In this document: piece by piece, positions 1 to 8,945 of the stretch
Layout: every line of letters starts with the position of its first letter
Position numbering within the stretch: the first letter of the stretch is position 1
Assembly (NCBI RefSeq): GCF_014641615.1
Contig: NZ_BMIB01000005.1
Coordinates: forward strand, 510,150 to 574,149
Reading direction: 5' to 3'
From: Filimonas zeae
GTDB lineage: Bacteria; Bacteroidota; Bacteroidia; Chitinophagales; Chitinophagaceae
Length of the DNA stretch: 64,000 nucleotides
Made by a program: the position numbers and the translations under genes
The notes under the pieces: model-generated
Databases searched by the model: none
What the model was told of the DNA's origin: nothing
The model's input: the letters and a program-made list of their open reading frames with translations, nothing else

Positions 1-1116
1 AAAACTAGCTTCAAACTCCTTCATTGTAAATCTGCTGGCATATGTCTTCCTGCCGTTAAGTCCAAGACTGTTACGTAAATCCTTATTCTCAATTAGCTGC
101 TCCATATAAGCTGCAAATTGTTTAATATCTCCGGGGGCAATCAAATAACCAGTCTCCCCATGCGATATAGCCTGCACAGCCCCACCATTATTGGTTGCAA
201 TAACAGGCTTTCCTGCAGCCATTGCTTCAAGAACCGTTGTAGGAAAAGGATCTCTCATTAAAGAAGGCACAACTAATATGTCTGCTTCTTTTTGAATATC
301 AGAAACATCAGTAATGAAGGATGTATACTTTATATTCTCTTTAAATTTATGATGTTCAATATCACTCCTCAGCTTTTCCACCCAGCTCTCTCCATTAGGG
401 GCAGCGCTTCCCACTATATTAAAAATGCATCTCCGGGCAACCTCATCAGACAAAGCTGCAATTGCATCTAAAAAAAACCAGATTCCCTTCTCAGGCTTAA
501 TCCTTCCTATCAGGGTTATTACAATTTTCGAGCGACCTTCATTGTTTAAACCTCGCCCCTCGCCCCCAAAAACATCTTCAATTCCGTTTAATACCACCTC
601 AACCTTATACGAAAAACGTACCGGGGCGTATTTTAGCAAATTCCCCTTTACAGGCTCTGATACAGCAATTATTTTATCAGCCCATTTCAATGATTTCCGA
701 TTAATAAACTTTGCCACAAGTGCCGGATTTTCAACTATCTCATGAACATGAAGCACATTCGGTACACGATTCTTACAAATTCTCAAAAAGAAGAGAGCTG
801 ATTGAGTATTAACATACACCAGGTCTATTGCATGTTTCTCCTGAAGCGTTTTGAGTAATATTTTACTCTGTCGGTAATTTTGTATCAGCTCCACCATGCC
901 GCTGAATGAAAACATTCCCCTGGAAATGATAGGTAACTGACTATATATAATTACCTCAACCTTTACCCCTTTCTGTTCAAGAAATTCCTTGAAAGGGCCA
1001 TCCGAAGGCAATATCAGCGTTATTTTATGTTCCTTTTGGAGAAATATAAGGGTGTTGGCCAAAATTCTATTTGACCCATATAAATCAACAGATGGATTAA
1101 TTACCAGTAAATTCAT
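1..1116 (-). CDS. Glycosyltransferase family 4 (3' end beyond window)
   Basis: Reading the minus strand from the ATG at 1116 gives 372 open codons running off the window edge, so the C-terminus is missing. The protein has a GT-B layout: an N-terminal acceptor half with a G-S-N-R motif near residues 14-17, then the donor half beginning IGRIKPEKG (203-211). The usual E-x7-E nucleotide-sugar motif is present as D289-x7-E297, with Asp replacing the first Glu, followed by AMAAGKPVIA. It should add a sugar to a lipid-linked repeat unit at the cytoplasmic membrane. The start overlaps the 3' end of the upstream polymerase gene by 20 bp, so the two are probably co-translated. Family assignment is firm; the sugar is unknown. 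Confidence 0.85.
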   Translation of the reverse strand, partial: MNLLVINPSVDLYGSNRILANTLIFLQKEHKITLILPSDGPFKEFLEQKGVKVEVIIYSQLPIISRGMFSFSGMVELIQNYRQSKILLKTLQEKHAIDLVYVNTQSALFFLRICKNRVPNVLHVHEIVENPALVAKFINRKSLKWADKIIAVSEPVKGNLLKYAPVRFSYKVEVVLNGIEDVFGGEGRGLNNEGRSKIVITLIGRIKPEKGIWFFLDAIAALSDEVARRCIFNIVGSAAPNGESWVEKLRSDIEHHKFKENIKYTSFITDVSDIQKEADILVVPSLMRDPFPTTVLEAMAAGKPVIATNNGGAVQAISHGETGYLIAPGDIKQFAAYMEQLIENKDLRNSLGLNGRKTYASRFTMKEFEASF

Positions 1117-2230
1117 AAGTGGCTTTTTTGTTCATATTACTCACCAGGCATACGGCTATAATCAACAAATAGAAGCTCGTTGAAACAAACTCCTGAGTAA
1201 AATAACTTGATATGAAAAAATAATAAAATACTATAATCCCCAATTGCCAATGCCTTTGAAGAAAAAGTTTCACCACAAAAGCCAATGCTGAAAAAACAAA
1301 TACACCCAGCCCCCAGAATCCATAGGTATGAAGAAGCATAGCATATCCGTTTTCGATATCGGAACGATAGTCCCATTTTACCTTATTCAGCACCTCTTCA
1401 CCCAGAATGTTCGTTCCACGTCCAAACAAGTAAGTATAGATATTACCCGTTTTCCAGAATGACAAATTAAAGCCTTCCAATAGCTCCGAACGTGATTCCA
1501 AGGTGTCAATATTGAATAGCACATTACCGAGGCCTTCGTTAAAAAGCAAAATGATTGCAATAGAAACAACTATAAAATATAATAACAAAATACGTCTGTC
1601 ATTAAAAATCAGCAGTAAAAAATAAAACAAGTAGGTTGACCTGTTGCAGGTTGCAATAATAGCTACAGTAACTATAAAGTAGAGAAGTTTATCAACTCGT
1701 GTAACATCATTCATCCGTCGCTTACAATAATATAATATAAGCCAGATGATACACAAAGTACCATAAACCTGAACAGTAGAAACAAAGCCCATAGGGGTAT
1801 GAATAAAAGGCATCCCTTTTGTCCACAAAGAGCCATACCAGCCAATATCAGGAATTATATAGGAAACAATCAATATCAAAAACCCCAATACAACATGCAA
1901 AGTCATCCCTCCATATAAAAGACGAAAAAAATCTTTATAGTGTACAGCAAAATATACAAATGCAAGTGCAGGAATTGGGAAAAGTGTTATTACACTAGCA
2001 GTTAGATTAATAGCAGAACTAACAACACATGAAATTAAAACCAATATATAGATTATCCAATTATTTATTGGCACAATCATTTTCTCACCTCTGGCAATAA
2101 CCAAAGCAAAGACAAAAAAAATAAGTAAAACTTTATCTAAAGGAAAAAAAAACAGGGTATTTGCAGACAAAAGGCACACAGCTATTGTTTCTCCCCAATA
2201 GTTCTTTGATATATTAGTATTTTGTCCCAA
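1097..2230 (-). CDS. Wzy-like O-antigen/capsule polymerase (polytopic membrane protein)
   Basis: This 377-residue protein is almost entirely hydrophobic, with about ten predicted membrane segments. It has a soluble loop around residues 235-285 and a late ENGYAMLLHTYGFWGLG stretch resembling the conserved C-terminal part of O-antigen ligase/polymerase proteins. Length and topology fit Wzy, which polymerises undecaprenyl-linked repeat units in the periplasm. It sits between a putative sialyltransferase gene (9 bp upstream) and a GT4 gene, in an operon that also encodes Wzx, Wzz and Wza homologues, so a Wzx/Wzy-dependent pathway is likely. Sequence conservation in this family is low; the call rests on topology and context, and a ligase (WaaL type) cannot be excluded. 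Confidence 0.72.
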   Translation of the reverse strand: MGQNTNISKNYWGETIAVCLLSANTLFFFPLDKVLLIFFVFALVIARGEKMIVPINNWIIYILVLISCVVSSAINLTASVITLFPIPALAFVYFAVHYKDFFRLLYGGMTLHVVLGFLILIVSYIIPDIGWYGSLWTKGMPFIHTPMGFVSTVQVYGTLCIIWLILYYCKRRMNDVTRVDKLLYFIVTVAIIATCNRSTYLFYFLLLIFNDRRILLLYFIVVSIAIILLFNEGLGNVLFNIDTLESRSELLEGFNLSFWKTGNIYTYLFGRGTNILGEEVLNKVKWDYRSDIENGYAMLLHTYGFWGLGVFVFSALAFVVKLFLQRHWQLGIIVFYYFFISSYFTQEFVSTSFYLLIIAVCLVSNMNKKATYEFTGN

Positions 2231-2239
2231 TGTTCAAAA

Positions 2240-3193
2240 TTAGCTTGCCGGCTTAAGCCCTTTATAAATTATATTGTATTCGTCCTGGTGCAGCGCAATA
2301 TTTCTTATGCTTTTGATGTTATGCTGCTTTTCAGATAAATAAATAGTTGAAGTTGAGTTATGGTGATATATATAAAGTTGATTATTATTCTCTAACAAAA
2401 CACTTATTAATACTTCAGCAAGTATAGTTGTTCCCACAAAAATAAACCTCCCATTATCACCCTTATCTTCTTTAAATTGCTGAATATGTGGATGCAATTT
2501 TACGATGCAATAATCATAAGCCTCAGTATTTAAAGCACTCAGTTCTGATATATCGAATGGCCATGTAGAAATGTATACCAAAACATTGCAACCTGATATC
2601 ATTTGAAATGTCTCCTTCTGGTTTATTTCAAATAGCTCAATTGCTCTGCTATTCATAATAGCCAGCATTACGTTAAAAGGCTTCACAAAAGAAAGTACAT
2701 TTAAAACTTTACCTCTCCCCTCAAATCTTTGTTTATAAAATTCTGCCCCGTAAACATACATTCCTTCTACCCTGGGGTGAAGCCCCGGATACTCAGAAAT
2801 CCTCAGCCACTTTCGCACCTTTCTTCTGGTCGCAGATGTTTTATTAAAGATATCAAGACGGTAAGAGCCAACTCCCTCTTCGTATATGTATATCTGTTTT
2901 GCCGGCAGCAAATACAACATTAAAGCTGGCACCAGCAGCCAATCCAGATAATAATAAAAATTGACTACACGAAAGCGAAATAAACACAATGCCAGCAACT
3001 GTATTCTATTAGATAGAAATATTACCTCATCCCAGCTTCTGTCAATTTTCTTTATTTTCTCATAAAACTTTTCTGCCTCTTTAAATCTGTTTTCTATTAC
3101 CAGAACATTTTTCGTGTCTGCTTCTCTTGGCAAATTCGTTACGTTAAAATACTGAAGCGGCTTAGAGCATACGTAAATATTTGCCTTATTCAT
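2240..3193 (-). CDS. Putative sialyltransferase-like glycosyltransferase (GT52/polysialyltransferase type)
   Basis: This 317-residue protein shows the three short motifs that recur in bacterial GT-B sialyltransferases: an acidic-acidic-Gly motif (E105-E106-G107 in YIYEEGVGSYR), an HP motif (H234-P235 in VKLHPH) and a Ser/Thr pair near the C-terminus (S280-T281-S282-T283). In such enzymes the first supplies the catalytic base and the other two bind CMP and its phosphate. It lies just downstream of the flippase gene and four genes away from pseI and pseF, which would make a CMP-activated nonulosonic acid. I infer that it transfers that sugar to the growing repeat unit. Overall similarity to named families cannot be measured here. 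Confidence 0.6.
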   Translation of the reverse strand: MNKANIYVCSKPLQYFNVTNLPREADTKNVLVIENRFKEAEKFYEKIKKIDRSWDEVIFLSNRIQLLALCLFRFRVVNFYYYLDWLLVPALMLYLLPAKQIYIYEEGVGSYRLDIFNKTSATRRKVRKWLRISEYPGLHPRVEGMYVYGAEFYKQRFEGRGKVLNVLSFVKPFNVMLAIMNSRAIELFEINQKETFQMISGCNVLVYISTWPFDISELSALNTEAYDYCIVKLHPHIQQFKEDKGDNGRFIFVGTTILAEVLISVLLENNNQLYIYHHNSTSTIYLSEKQHNIKSIRNIALHQDEYNIIYKGLKPAS

Positions 3194-3201
3194 TGATACA
3201 T

Positions 3202-4653
3202 TTATATTTTTAATGAACCAGGATTATTCATTACATTTTTCATAATCCTGCTTATACTTCCGAACTTAGAAAGATTAAGCAAGATGATTAATATATAGGC
3301 AGCCAACTGTATTAGTAGAAATTCTGAGAATACTCCGGCAAGGAGTACTGCAACAGGGAATAATAATTTCCAATCCAAAGCAGAAAGAATGCTTCTGCTT
3401 CCGCTGGTATTTAAATAAAGCTTGCTGTAATAAAAGCTCAGAAGAATACAGTAAACAAAATAAGTTGCAATTGGTGCCAGAGCGATCATGTAAAAATTTG
3501 CTGAAAAAGAGCAAATACCCCAAACAATCAAAGTGTTTAATAGAAGAGCAGCCAAAGCTATTTTACCCAATAAAAGCTCCCTCCCAAAAGCAACAAACAG
3601 CGTTGAAATTCCAAAGCTGCCAGACAACAAAGCCATACTTATTGATAATAGCACGAACGATTTATAAGAATTGGCGTACTCAGGAGTTAAAACTAAAATG
3701 ACCGGGAAGCATAATAGAGAAAGAAATATCAGGAGATACGCAACAAAGCTATAATGCTTTCTTACAAATTCAACGTTTGCTATAAGTTCATTCCCCTCCT
3801 TGTCTTTGAATTTATTGATTAATTTGGGGAAAATAAGAAATGAAATAGTATCTAAAGCCAAAAAAGTTGCTTGCGCCAGGTTTAATGCAAAAGAGAAGTA
3901 TCCCAGCTCTTTTACACCAAAATATATACTTACTGCTGTTCTCGTTACAATCATTATAAAATAAAAGCTTCCGTTATATAGCAGTAATGCCATCCCCTTC
4001 TTAAGAATATCCCATGATAAAGGCAGATTCACTGTCCATTTTATGTTGACAGGAGCTTTATACATAAACACTATCAACGACAACACATAGCTTACCAACT
4101 GGCTTATCAGTAAAGCATAAAGCAGCATTTTAGTAGTGCCTAAAAAACAAACAAGCAAAGACAACACAGGCATTAGAGCCTGGTAAAAAATAATAGGTCG
4201 TAGTAAATTTTTAACCCGATAAACACAAATAAAAAGCTGGTTCAGGTTTTGCAGGATAGCCACTCCTAATACCATATAACCGTACTGGTTAAAGTGATAT
4301 TTTTTTAGAATAGGAATATCAATCCAGCTTAACAGAGAGAGTATAAAAAGGATAAAAACGCTATGCAATAAAATCAGAAAGATAGAGTTAGATAGCACTT
4401 TGTCCTGTAAGGCTTCATCGCTTGCAGCAGAGGTTGCCAGCTTAACATTCAAAGCATGCGGTATGCCAAAATTAAACTGAGTTAAATATTGTATTACCAA
4501 TGACAAAAAGCCCCAAATACCAAGGTAATAAGGCCCCAGATACTTAGCAATCAGTATGGAGTTAGCAAACTGAATAACATATATGAAATACCTGGAAAAG
4601 ATAAATTGAATGTATCGGTTCTTTAAAACGCCTACAACAGAAAATAACTTCAT
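3202..4653 (-). CDS. Wzx-type polysaccharide flippase (MOP superfamily)
   Basis: The 483-residue protein consists of about twelve to fourteen hydrophobic helices. It begins with an N-terminal segment typical of the family (RYFIYVIQFANSILIAKYLG), in which the motif AKYLGP precedes GIWGF. Such proteins flip undecaprenyl-pyrophosphate-linked oligosaccharide units across the inner membrane. It lies directly downstream of pseF and upstream of the putative sialyltransferase gene and wzy gene on the same strand. Nothing in the sequence identifies the substrate, but context suggests a nonulosonic-acid-containing unit. The start codon is the first in-frame ATG after the pseF stop. Confidence 0.85.
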   Translation of the reverse strand: MKLFSVVGVLKNRYIQFIFSRYFIYVIQFANSILIAKYLGPYYLGIWGFLSLVIQYLTQFNFGIPHALNVKLATSAASDEALQDKVLSNSIFLILLHSVFILFILSLLSWIDIPILKKYHFNQYGYMVLGVAILQNLNQLFICVYRVKNLLRPIIFYQALMPVLSLLVCFLGTTKMLLYALLISQLVSYVLSLIVFMYKAPVNIKWTVNLPLSWDILKKGMALLLYNGSFYFIMIVTRTAVSIYFGVKELGYFSFALNLAQATFLALDTISFLIFPKLINKFKDKEGNELIANVEFVRKHYSFVAYLLIFLSLLCFPVILVLTPEYANSYKSFVLLSISMALLSGSFGISTLFVAFGRELLLGKIALAALLLNTLIVWGICSFSANFYMIALAPIATYFVYCILLSFYYSKLYLNTSGSRSILSALDWKLLFPVAVLLAGVFSEFLLIQLAAYILIILLNLSKFGSISRIMKNVMNNPGSLKI

Positions 4654-4689
4654 TAGTTTACAATTTGCCCAACACGCTAAGTTGCTTTT

Positions 4690-5382
4690 CTATTTAGTAT
4701 ACATCATCTTATATTTCAGCTCTGCCATTTTCCAATCGCTTTCTGAATCAATATCCTGCGCATACATTTCATCTAATAACAAGCCCCCAACACTACCCGT
4801 CAGTATATTTTTTGTTCTTACAAATTCAGGTACATTAAGAAAATAAAACTGCCCTGCGTCGTGATAAGCAACAGGAAGATCTTGTGATCTGGCATTTATA
4901 TGCTGGGGCCAATTCATTTCCAGTTCCTGTCTGTCATTTATTTTAAGGGAACGCCAGATAGGGTAGCTAAAAGGCAGGATAGGAAAAACACAGGAATGCC
5001 CGCCATCAATTAATTTATTGTATGCATCTTCCAATATTTTACTGCTTACCAAAGGTGCGCAGGGATAAATACAACATGCATATGAAAAAGACTGCCCTAT
5101 TTCCCAATACTTGTTAATCACCTCCAGCAAAACTTCAGATGTTGTTGCGTGATCGTCAGCAGCTTCCTTACTCCGGAAAAAAGGCACTTTAGCCCCATGC
5201 TGCTCAGCAACAGAGGCTATTTCCTGGTCTTCAGTGGAAACCATCACCTCATCAAACATTCCGCTATTCAATGCTGCTTTAATGGAATAACTAATAATAG
5301 GGCTTCCTAAAAACTCTTTTATATTCTTCCGCGGAATACGTTTACTTCCCCCACGGGCCGGAATAATAGCGACTTTCGACAT
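4690..5382 (-). CDS. pseF: Pseudaminic acid-type cytidylyltransferase (PseF/NeuA family)
   Basis: The 230-residue protein opens with the nucleotide-binding motif PARGGSKRIPRKN (residues 8-20) of CMP-sialic acid synthetases. HDAGQFY at 174-180 is closer to PseF than to NeuA of the Neu5Ac pathway. It should couple CTP to a nonulosonic acid, giving the CMP-sugar used by a sialyltransferase-like enzyme. It follows the GNAT acetyltransferase gene directly (start at 5382, previous gene stops at 5383), which implies translational coupling. The Pse versus Leg/Neu assignment rests on short motifs and on the partner gene pseB, so the exact sugar remains open. Confidence 0.85.
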   Translation of the reverse strand: MSKVAIIPARGGSKRIPRKNIKEFLGSPIISYSIKAALNSGMFDEVMVSTEDQEIASVAEQHGAKVPFFRSKEAADDHATTSEVLLEVINKYWEIGQSFSYACCIYPCAPLVSSKILEDAYNKLIDGGHSCVFPILPFSYPIWRSLKINDRQELEMNWPQHINARSQDLPVAYHDAGQFYFLNVPEFVRTKNILTGSVGGLLLDEMYAQDIDSESDWKMAELKYKMMYTK

Positions 5383-5919
5383 TTAAATATATTCCTTTCT
5401 TAGCAATGAAATAATGTATGAATTGTAATATCTCCCATCCTCAAAGCAGTTCTCTCTTAACATTCCGTCTTTGTGAAATCCAAATTTATCTAAAAAAAAG
5501 TCTATTTTTCGGGTATCAAACTCATATAGCTCCATCCATATCTTATTCAGATTCAGATTATTAAACCCATACTGAATAAGGGTTCGCGCAGCATCTTCTG
5601 CCAGGCCTCCGTTATCAATATATAAATTTTGATGCCCGATATAAAAAGAAAAATCAGCAGACCGGTTTATCCAGTTTGTATACAACAGGCCGCAAGCTCC
5701 CAGAGGTTTTGAATCAGAAAGATCCTCTATAATAAACATGTAGTCATTAGCACTGTTAATAGTTCTGACATACCAGTTTTCCTGGTTCAACATGCATAAC
5801 TCTTTATGCTCACGAAAATTTCTCCTGAACTCGGGAATATTCCTCCAATCACGTAATAACCGTAAATCCTCTCTTTCAACTGCCCGCAAACCAACCAATT
5901 TACCTTTTATCATACTCAA
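5383..5919 (-). CDS. GNAT N-acetyltransferase of the nonulosonic-acid cluster (PseH-like position)
   Basis: This 178-residue protein has a RimJ/RimL-type GNAT fold: LVGLRAVEREDLRLLRDWRN at the N-terminus, a middle GACGLLYTNW strand, and a C-terminal FGFHKDGMLRE element. It overlaps the 3' end of neither neighbour except for a 4-bp overlap with pseI (5916-5919), so it is translationally coupled to it. In the pseudaminic pathway PseH acetylates the 4-amino group of the UDP-sugar. No PseC aminotransferase is visible in this window, so this protein may be PseH with PseC elsewhere, or an O/N-acetyltransferase of a variant pathway. The family is clear and the substrate is inferred. Confidence 0.75.
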   Translation of the reverse strand: MSMIKGKLVGLRAVEREDLRLLRDWRNIPEFRRNFREHKELCMLNQENWYVRTINSANDYMFIIEDLSDSKPLGACGLLYTNWINRSADFSFYIGHQNLYIDNGGLAEDAARTLIQYGFNNLNLNKIWMELYEFDTRKIDFFLDKFGFHKDGMLRENCFEDGRYYNSYIISLLRKEYI

Positions 5920-6983
5920 AAATGGTTTAAAGTAATATGTTCTCCTTTACTTAATTCCTTTAAAAGCTTTTTACCAATCAGCGTTTCCAGTTCATAGGGC
6001 CGTAAAGCATCAGCCGGACAGGGCCTGAGAGCTTCAAAGTGTTCAGCCAGCAACACAGTACCTTCTTCCAGAGAACTTTTTGCCCTAAGCGCCCTCTGTT
6101 GAACCACTCTGGATTGAGTTTCATTGGGTTCAACTCTTTTTATACCATCACCAAGTGAATGAAACACCTCATTTGATAAATCAACCATTGTTCTCCAACT
6201 CCGGGGATTCATGGCAAACTTGTGATCGGGCCCTTCCCTTTCATTGTCATCAGTAAAATGCTTCTCAATAATTCTTGCCCCCAGAGCCACGGCACCAACA
6301 GTTGTAGCAGCGCCTACAGTATGATCAGATAACCCTAATAAAATATCCGGGTACTTATTTTTAAACGTGGTAAACACATTCAGATTTACATACTTATACT
6401 TATCTGCATCAAGGGTGTAGTTGGTATTACACTGCATAAGGCAGATACTGGCTTTAGCTTCTATTAAAAGATCCATTGCTCTTTCCACATCAGCCATATC
6501 AGCTGCTCCGGTTGCAATGAGCACAGGCTTACCTTTTCCCGCTATATGCTTTATAATTTCCGACCAGGTAATGTCACCGGAACCTATTTTATAAAGATTA
6601 ACATAAGGATCAATGTGGTCCACTGCCGCAAAATCATAAGGGCTGGTAAAGTACTCGATCCCAACTTCATCACACTTTTTCTTTAGTATCGGAGTCCAGT
6701 CCTCACTTATGCTGGCATCTTCATACACTTCATAGACTGATTTCTTCCACCCACTCTGATGAGAAAGCTTTCCCTCTAAATTCTCAAATCCAAACCTGCT
6801 AACTATTTTCGATGCGGTAAAGTTTTGAAATTTAGCTGCATCAGCTCCTGCTTCTTTAGCAAGCTCTATCAATCTTAAGGCACGCTCTATACTTCCATCG
6901 TGGTTTGCTCCGATATCTGCAATGAAGTAGGGAGGCTGGTCAATCCCAACCTGGCGTTGGCCTATATAAAAACCTTTTTCCAT
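5916..6983 (-). CDS. pseI: Nonulosonic acid synthase (PseI/NeuB family)
   Basis: The 355-residue protein has the NeuB TIM-barrel signatures ADIGANHDG (22-30), KFQ (51-53) and GLSDHT in the second half of the barrel. These are followed by a C-terminal SAF (antifreeze-like) domain from about residue 292, containing RALRAKSSLEEG. These enzymes condense phosphoenolpyruvate with an N-acylated 6-carbon (often 6-deoxy) aminosugar to make a nine-carbon 2-keto acid. Length matches the family. It sits between the RmlD-like reductase gene and the GNAT gene. PseI, LegI and NeuB cannot be separated with certainty by eye; PseI is preferred because pseB and a PseF-type gene are in the same operon. Confidence 0.85.
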   Translation of the reverse strand: MEKGFYIGQRQVGIDQPPYFIADIGANHDGSIERALRLIELAKEAGADAAKFQNFTASKIVSRFGFENLEGKLSHQSGWKKSVYEVYEDASISEDWTPILKKKCDEVGIEYFTSPYDFAAVDHIDPYVNLYKIGSGDITWSEIIKHIAGKGKPVLIATGAADMADVERAMDLLIEAKASICLMQCNTNYTLDADKYKYVNLNVFTTFKNKYPDILLGLSDHTVGAATTVGAVALGARIIEKHFTDDNEREGPDHKFAMNPRSWRTMVDLSNEVFHSLGDGIKRVEPNETQSRVVQQRALRAKSSLEEGTVLLAEHFEALRPCPADALRPYELETLIGKKLLKELSKGEHITLNHF

Positions 6984-6989
6984 AGTAAA

Positions 6990-7868
6990 TTATTTTCGAC
7001 TATCTCTCTTAATTGCCATTAATTCAGCGGTAATGTCAGGCATTTCAATACCCAAAAGGTTTTCTACATTTCGGGTTGCTAAAATTGTATTTAATGGCCG
7101 TCTAATTTCGCCCTCGCTAACATCTAATTCACTTCCTGAAATATTATCCAAAGGCAGTTCAAAAACCTCCGCAATTTTTCTGATAAACTCATATTTCGAT
7201 AGTCCTTCCCTGCAACCTGTGTGTACAACGCCGGTTAAAGAGCTATTGAGTAACTGAATAATTATTTTTGCCAGAGTTCCTACATACAACGGATTGAAAA
7301 ATACATTTTTGTATCCCGTAATTTTTTTCCCAGCCGCAAGATTCTCCCAGGCCCATTCAAAAAGTGAGCTGTTAAGCGGGCTGTTGAAACCAATAATATT
7401 CGTTCTTATAACCAATGCAGCATGCGAAGCGTTGAAAAAGCACTCCTCGCCCAACGCTTTAGTAAGAGCATAGTAATTTAAAGGGGTTACAGCACTTTTT
7501 TCCGTGTAGTTTCCCTCTAAACCGTCAAAAACTGAATCAGTAGAAATAAAAATGCTTCGTTGTATACTTTTCCGGGATGCAATCAGCCGGCTACTTAAAA
7601 CGTGCAGGCCGTAAGTATAGGCTTTCTCACGTTCACAACTACCAAGGTTAACATTTGCCGCGCAATGGATAACAATATCGGGAGCAACAGACTCCAGAAC
7701 ATCGGCAAACGCTATAGGATCGGACAGATCACATGCAAAGGAGTTCTCCCCTCTGGAAACCCGGCCTACTGTGAACACAGTATATGCCGGATTAAGTAAA
7801 AGCTCCTGAAACACCCTACTTCCAAGCATACCTCCGGAACCTGTTAAAAGAATTTTCTTCTTATACAT
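6990..7868 (-). CDS. RmlD-like NAD(P)H-dependent sugar-nucleotide reductase (SDR family)
   Basis: This 292-residue short-chain dehydrogenase/reductase has a TGSGGMLG dinucleotide-binding loop (9-16), STDSVFDG (109-116) matching the STDYVFDG signature of RmlD enzymes, and the catalytic Y133-x3-K137. RmlD-type proteins reduce 4-keto sugar nucleotides. The gene lies exactly between pseB, whose product is a 4-keto sugar nucleotide, and pseI, where classical pseudaminic operons carry pseC. It may therefore reduce the 4-keto intermediate to a 4-hydroxy sugar. That role is inferred from position only; it could instead act on another sugar of the polymer. Confidence 0.82.
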   Translation of the reverse strand: MYKKKILLTGSGGMLGSRVFQELLLNPAYTVFTVGRVSRGENSFACDLSDPIAFADVLESVAPDIVIHCAANVNLGSCEREKAYTYGLHVLSSRLIASRKSIQRSIFISTDSVFDGLEGNYTEKSAVTPLNYYALTKALGEECFFNASHAALVIRTNIIGFNSPLNSSLFEWAWENLAAGKKITGYKNVFFNPLYVGTLAKIIIQLLNSSLTGVVHTGCREGLSKYEFIRKIAEVFELPLDNISGSELDVSEGEIRRPLNTILATRNVENLLGIEMPDITAELMAIKRDSRK

Positions 7869-7879
7869 TCTTCTTATTA

Positions 7880-8896
7880 CTAAAATGTAAAATCAGCATC
7901 AACGTGTTCTTTAATCAGACTTCTGATCTGATCTGCAGTTAACCATTCAGTATTCTGTCCTGAGTTATATTGAAACCCTTCAGTAACTTTTGTGGCTTTG
8001 AAGTGTTCTATGAATTTATTCAGGTCCCAACGGGCCACTTGTGGTAGAATAGCGTAATAAGTACCTAAGTCGTAAGTAGTATATGAGTCTGAAGAAGTGA
8101 TCATTTCTTCATGAATCTTCTCACCAGGTCTGATCCCTACAACCTTTTTTTCACAGTTAGGTGCTATTGCTTCAGCCATCTCTGTAATCCTGTATGATGG
8201 AATTTTTGGAACAAATAATTCTCCTCCCCATGCAGTTTCCAAAGCATGCAATACCATTGCTACGCCTTCGGTAAGAGATATGTTAAAACGAGTCATATTC
8301 GCATCAGTGATAGGCAATACTCCTTCTTCTCTTTTTTTAATAAAAAAAGGAACTACAGAGCCGTTTGAGCCTAATACATTTCCATAACGAACAACAGAAA
8401 AAGTAATAGGATTGTATCCCTTGATATTATTTGCAGCAATAAACAACTTATCAGAAGCAAGTTTGGTTGCACCATATAAGTTAATAGGTGCTGCTGCTTT
8501 ATCGGTAGACAAAGCCACTACTTTTTCCACCTGAGACTCAAGGCAGGCATTAATTATATTCTCTGCCCCTATGATGTTCGTTTTAATACACTCCATCGGA
8601 TTGTATTCGGCAATAGGCACATGTTTCATCGCAGCAGCATGAATAACATAATCAATTCCTTTTAATGCACGCTGTACTCTCTCATAATCTCTCACATCTC
8701 CAATAAAAAAGCGAATCATTGGATATTTATCAATTGGATAGTCCTGCGCCATTTGAAACTGCTTCTGTTCATCTCTTGAAAAGATTACCAATCGCTTAAT
8801 AGAAGGCCATTTTTCCAGTACGATTTTAGTGAAAGCTTTACCAAAAGACCCCGTGCCACCAGTTATTAAAAGGCTCTTGTTGTTTAAATCAAGCAT
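7880..8896 (-). CDS. pseB: UDP-N-acetylglucosamine 4,6-dehydratase (inverting), PseB
   Basis: The 338-residue extended SDR has TGGTGSFG at 12-19 for NADP(H) binding and a STDK-x7-Y-x3-K active site (D132, K133, Y141, K145), the same numbering I know for Helicobacter FlaA1/PseB. It also carries KHVPIAEYNP (91-100) and GIRPGEKIHE, typical of this enzyme. PseB converts UDP-GlcNAc to a 4-keto-6-deoxy-L-arabino-hexulose with C5 inversion, the first step to pseudaminic acid. FnlA/WbjB of L-FucNAc synthesis is a relative, but the motif set fits PseB better. It is first of the nonulosonic block, directly after the wzz-like gene. Confidence 0.92.
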   Translation of the reverse strand: MLDLNNKSLLITGGTGSFGKAFTKIVLEKWPSIKRLVIFSRDEQKQFQMAQDYPIDKYPMIRFFIGDVRDYERVQRALKGIDYVIHAAAMKHVPIAEYNPMECIKTNIIGAENIINACLESQVEKVVALSTDKAAAPINLYGATKLASDKLFIAANNIKGYNPITFSVVRYGNVLGSNGSVVPFFIKKREEGVLPITDANMTRFNISLTEGVAMVLHALETAWGGELFVPKIPSYRITEMAEAIAPNCEKKVVGIRPGEKIHEEMITSSDSYTTYDLGTYYAILPQVARWDLNKFIEHFKATKVTEGFQYNSGQNTEWLTADQIRSLIKEHVDADFTF

Positions 8897-8945
8897 TGTG
8901 AAATTATTATATATAATGAAATGTTTTTAAGAAACAGAATAACAG

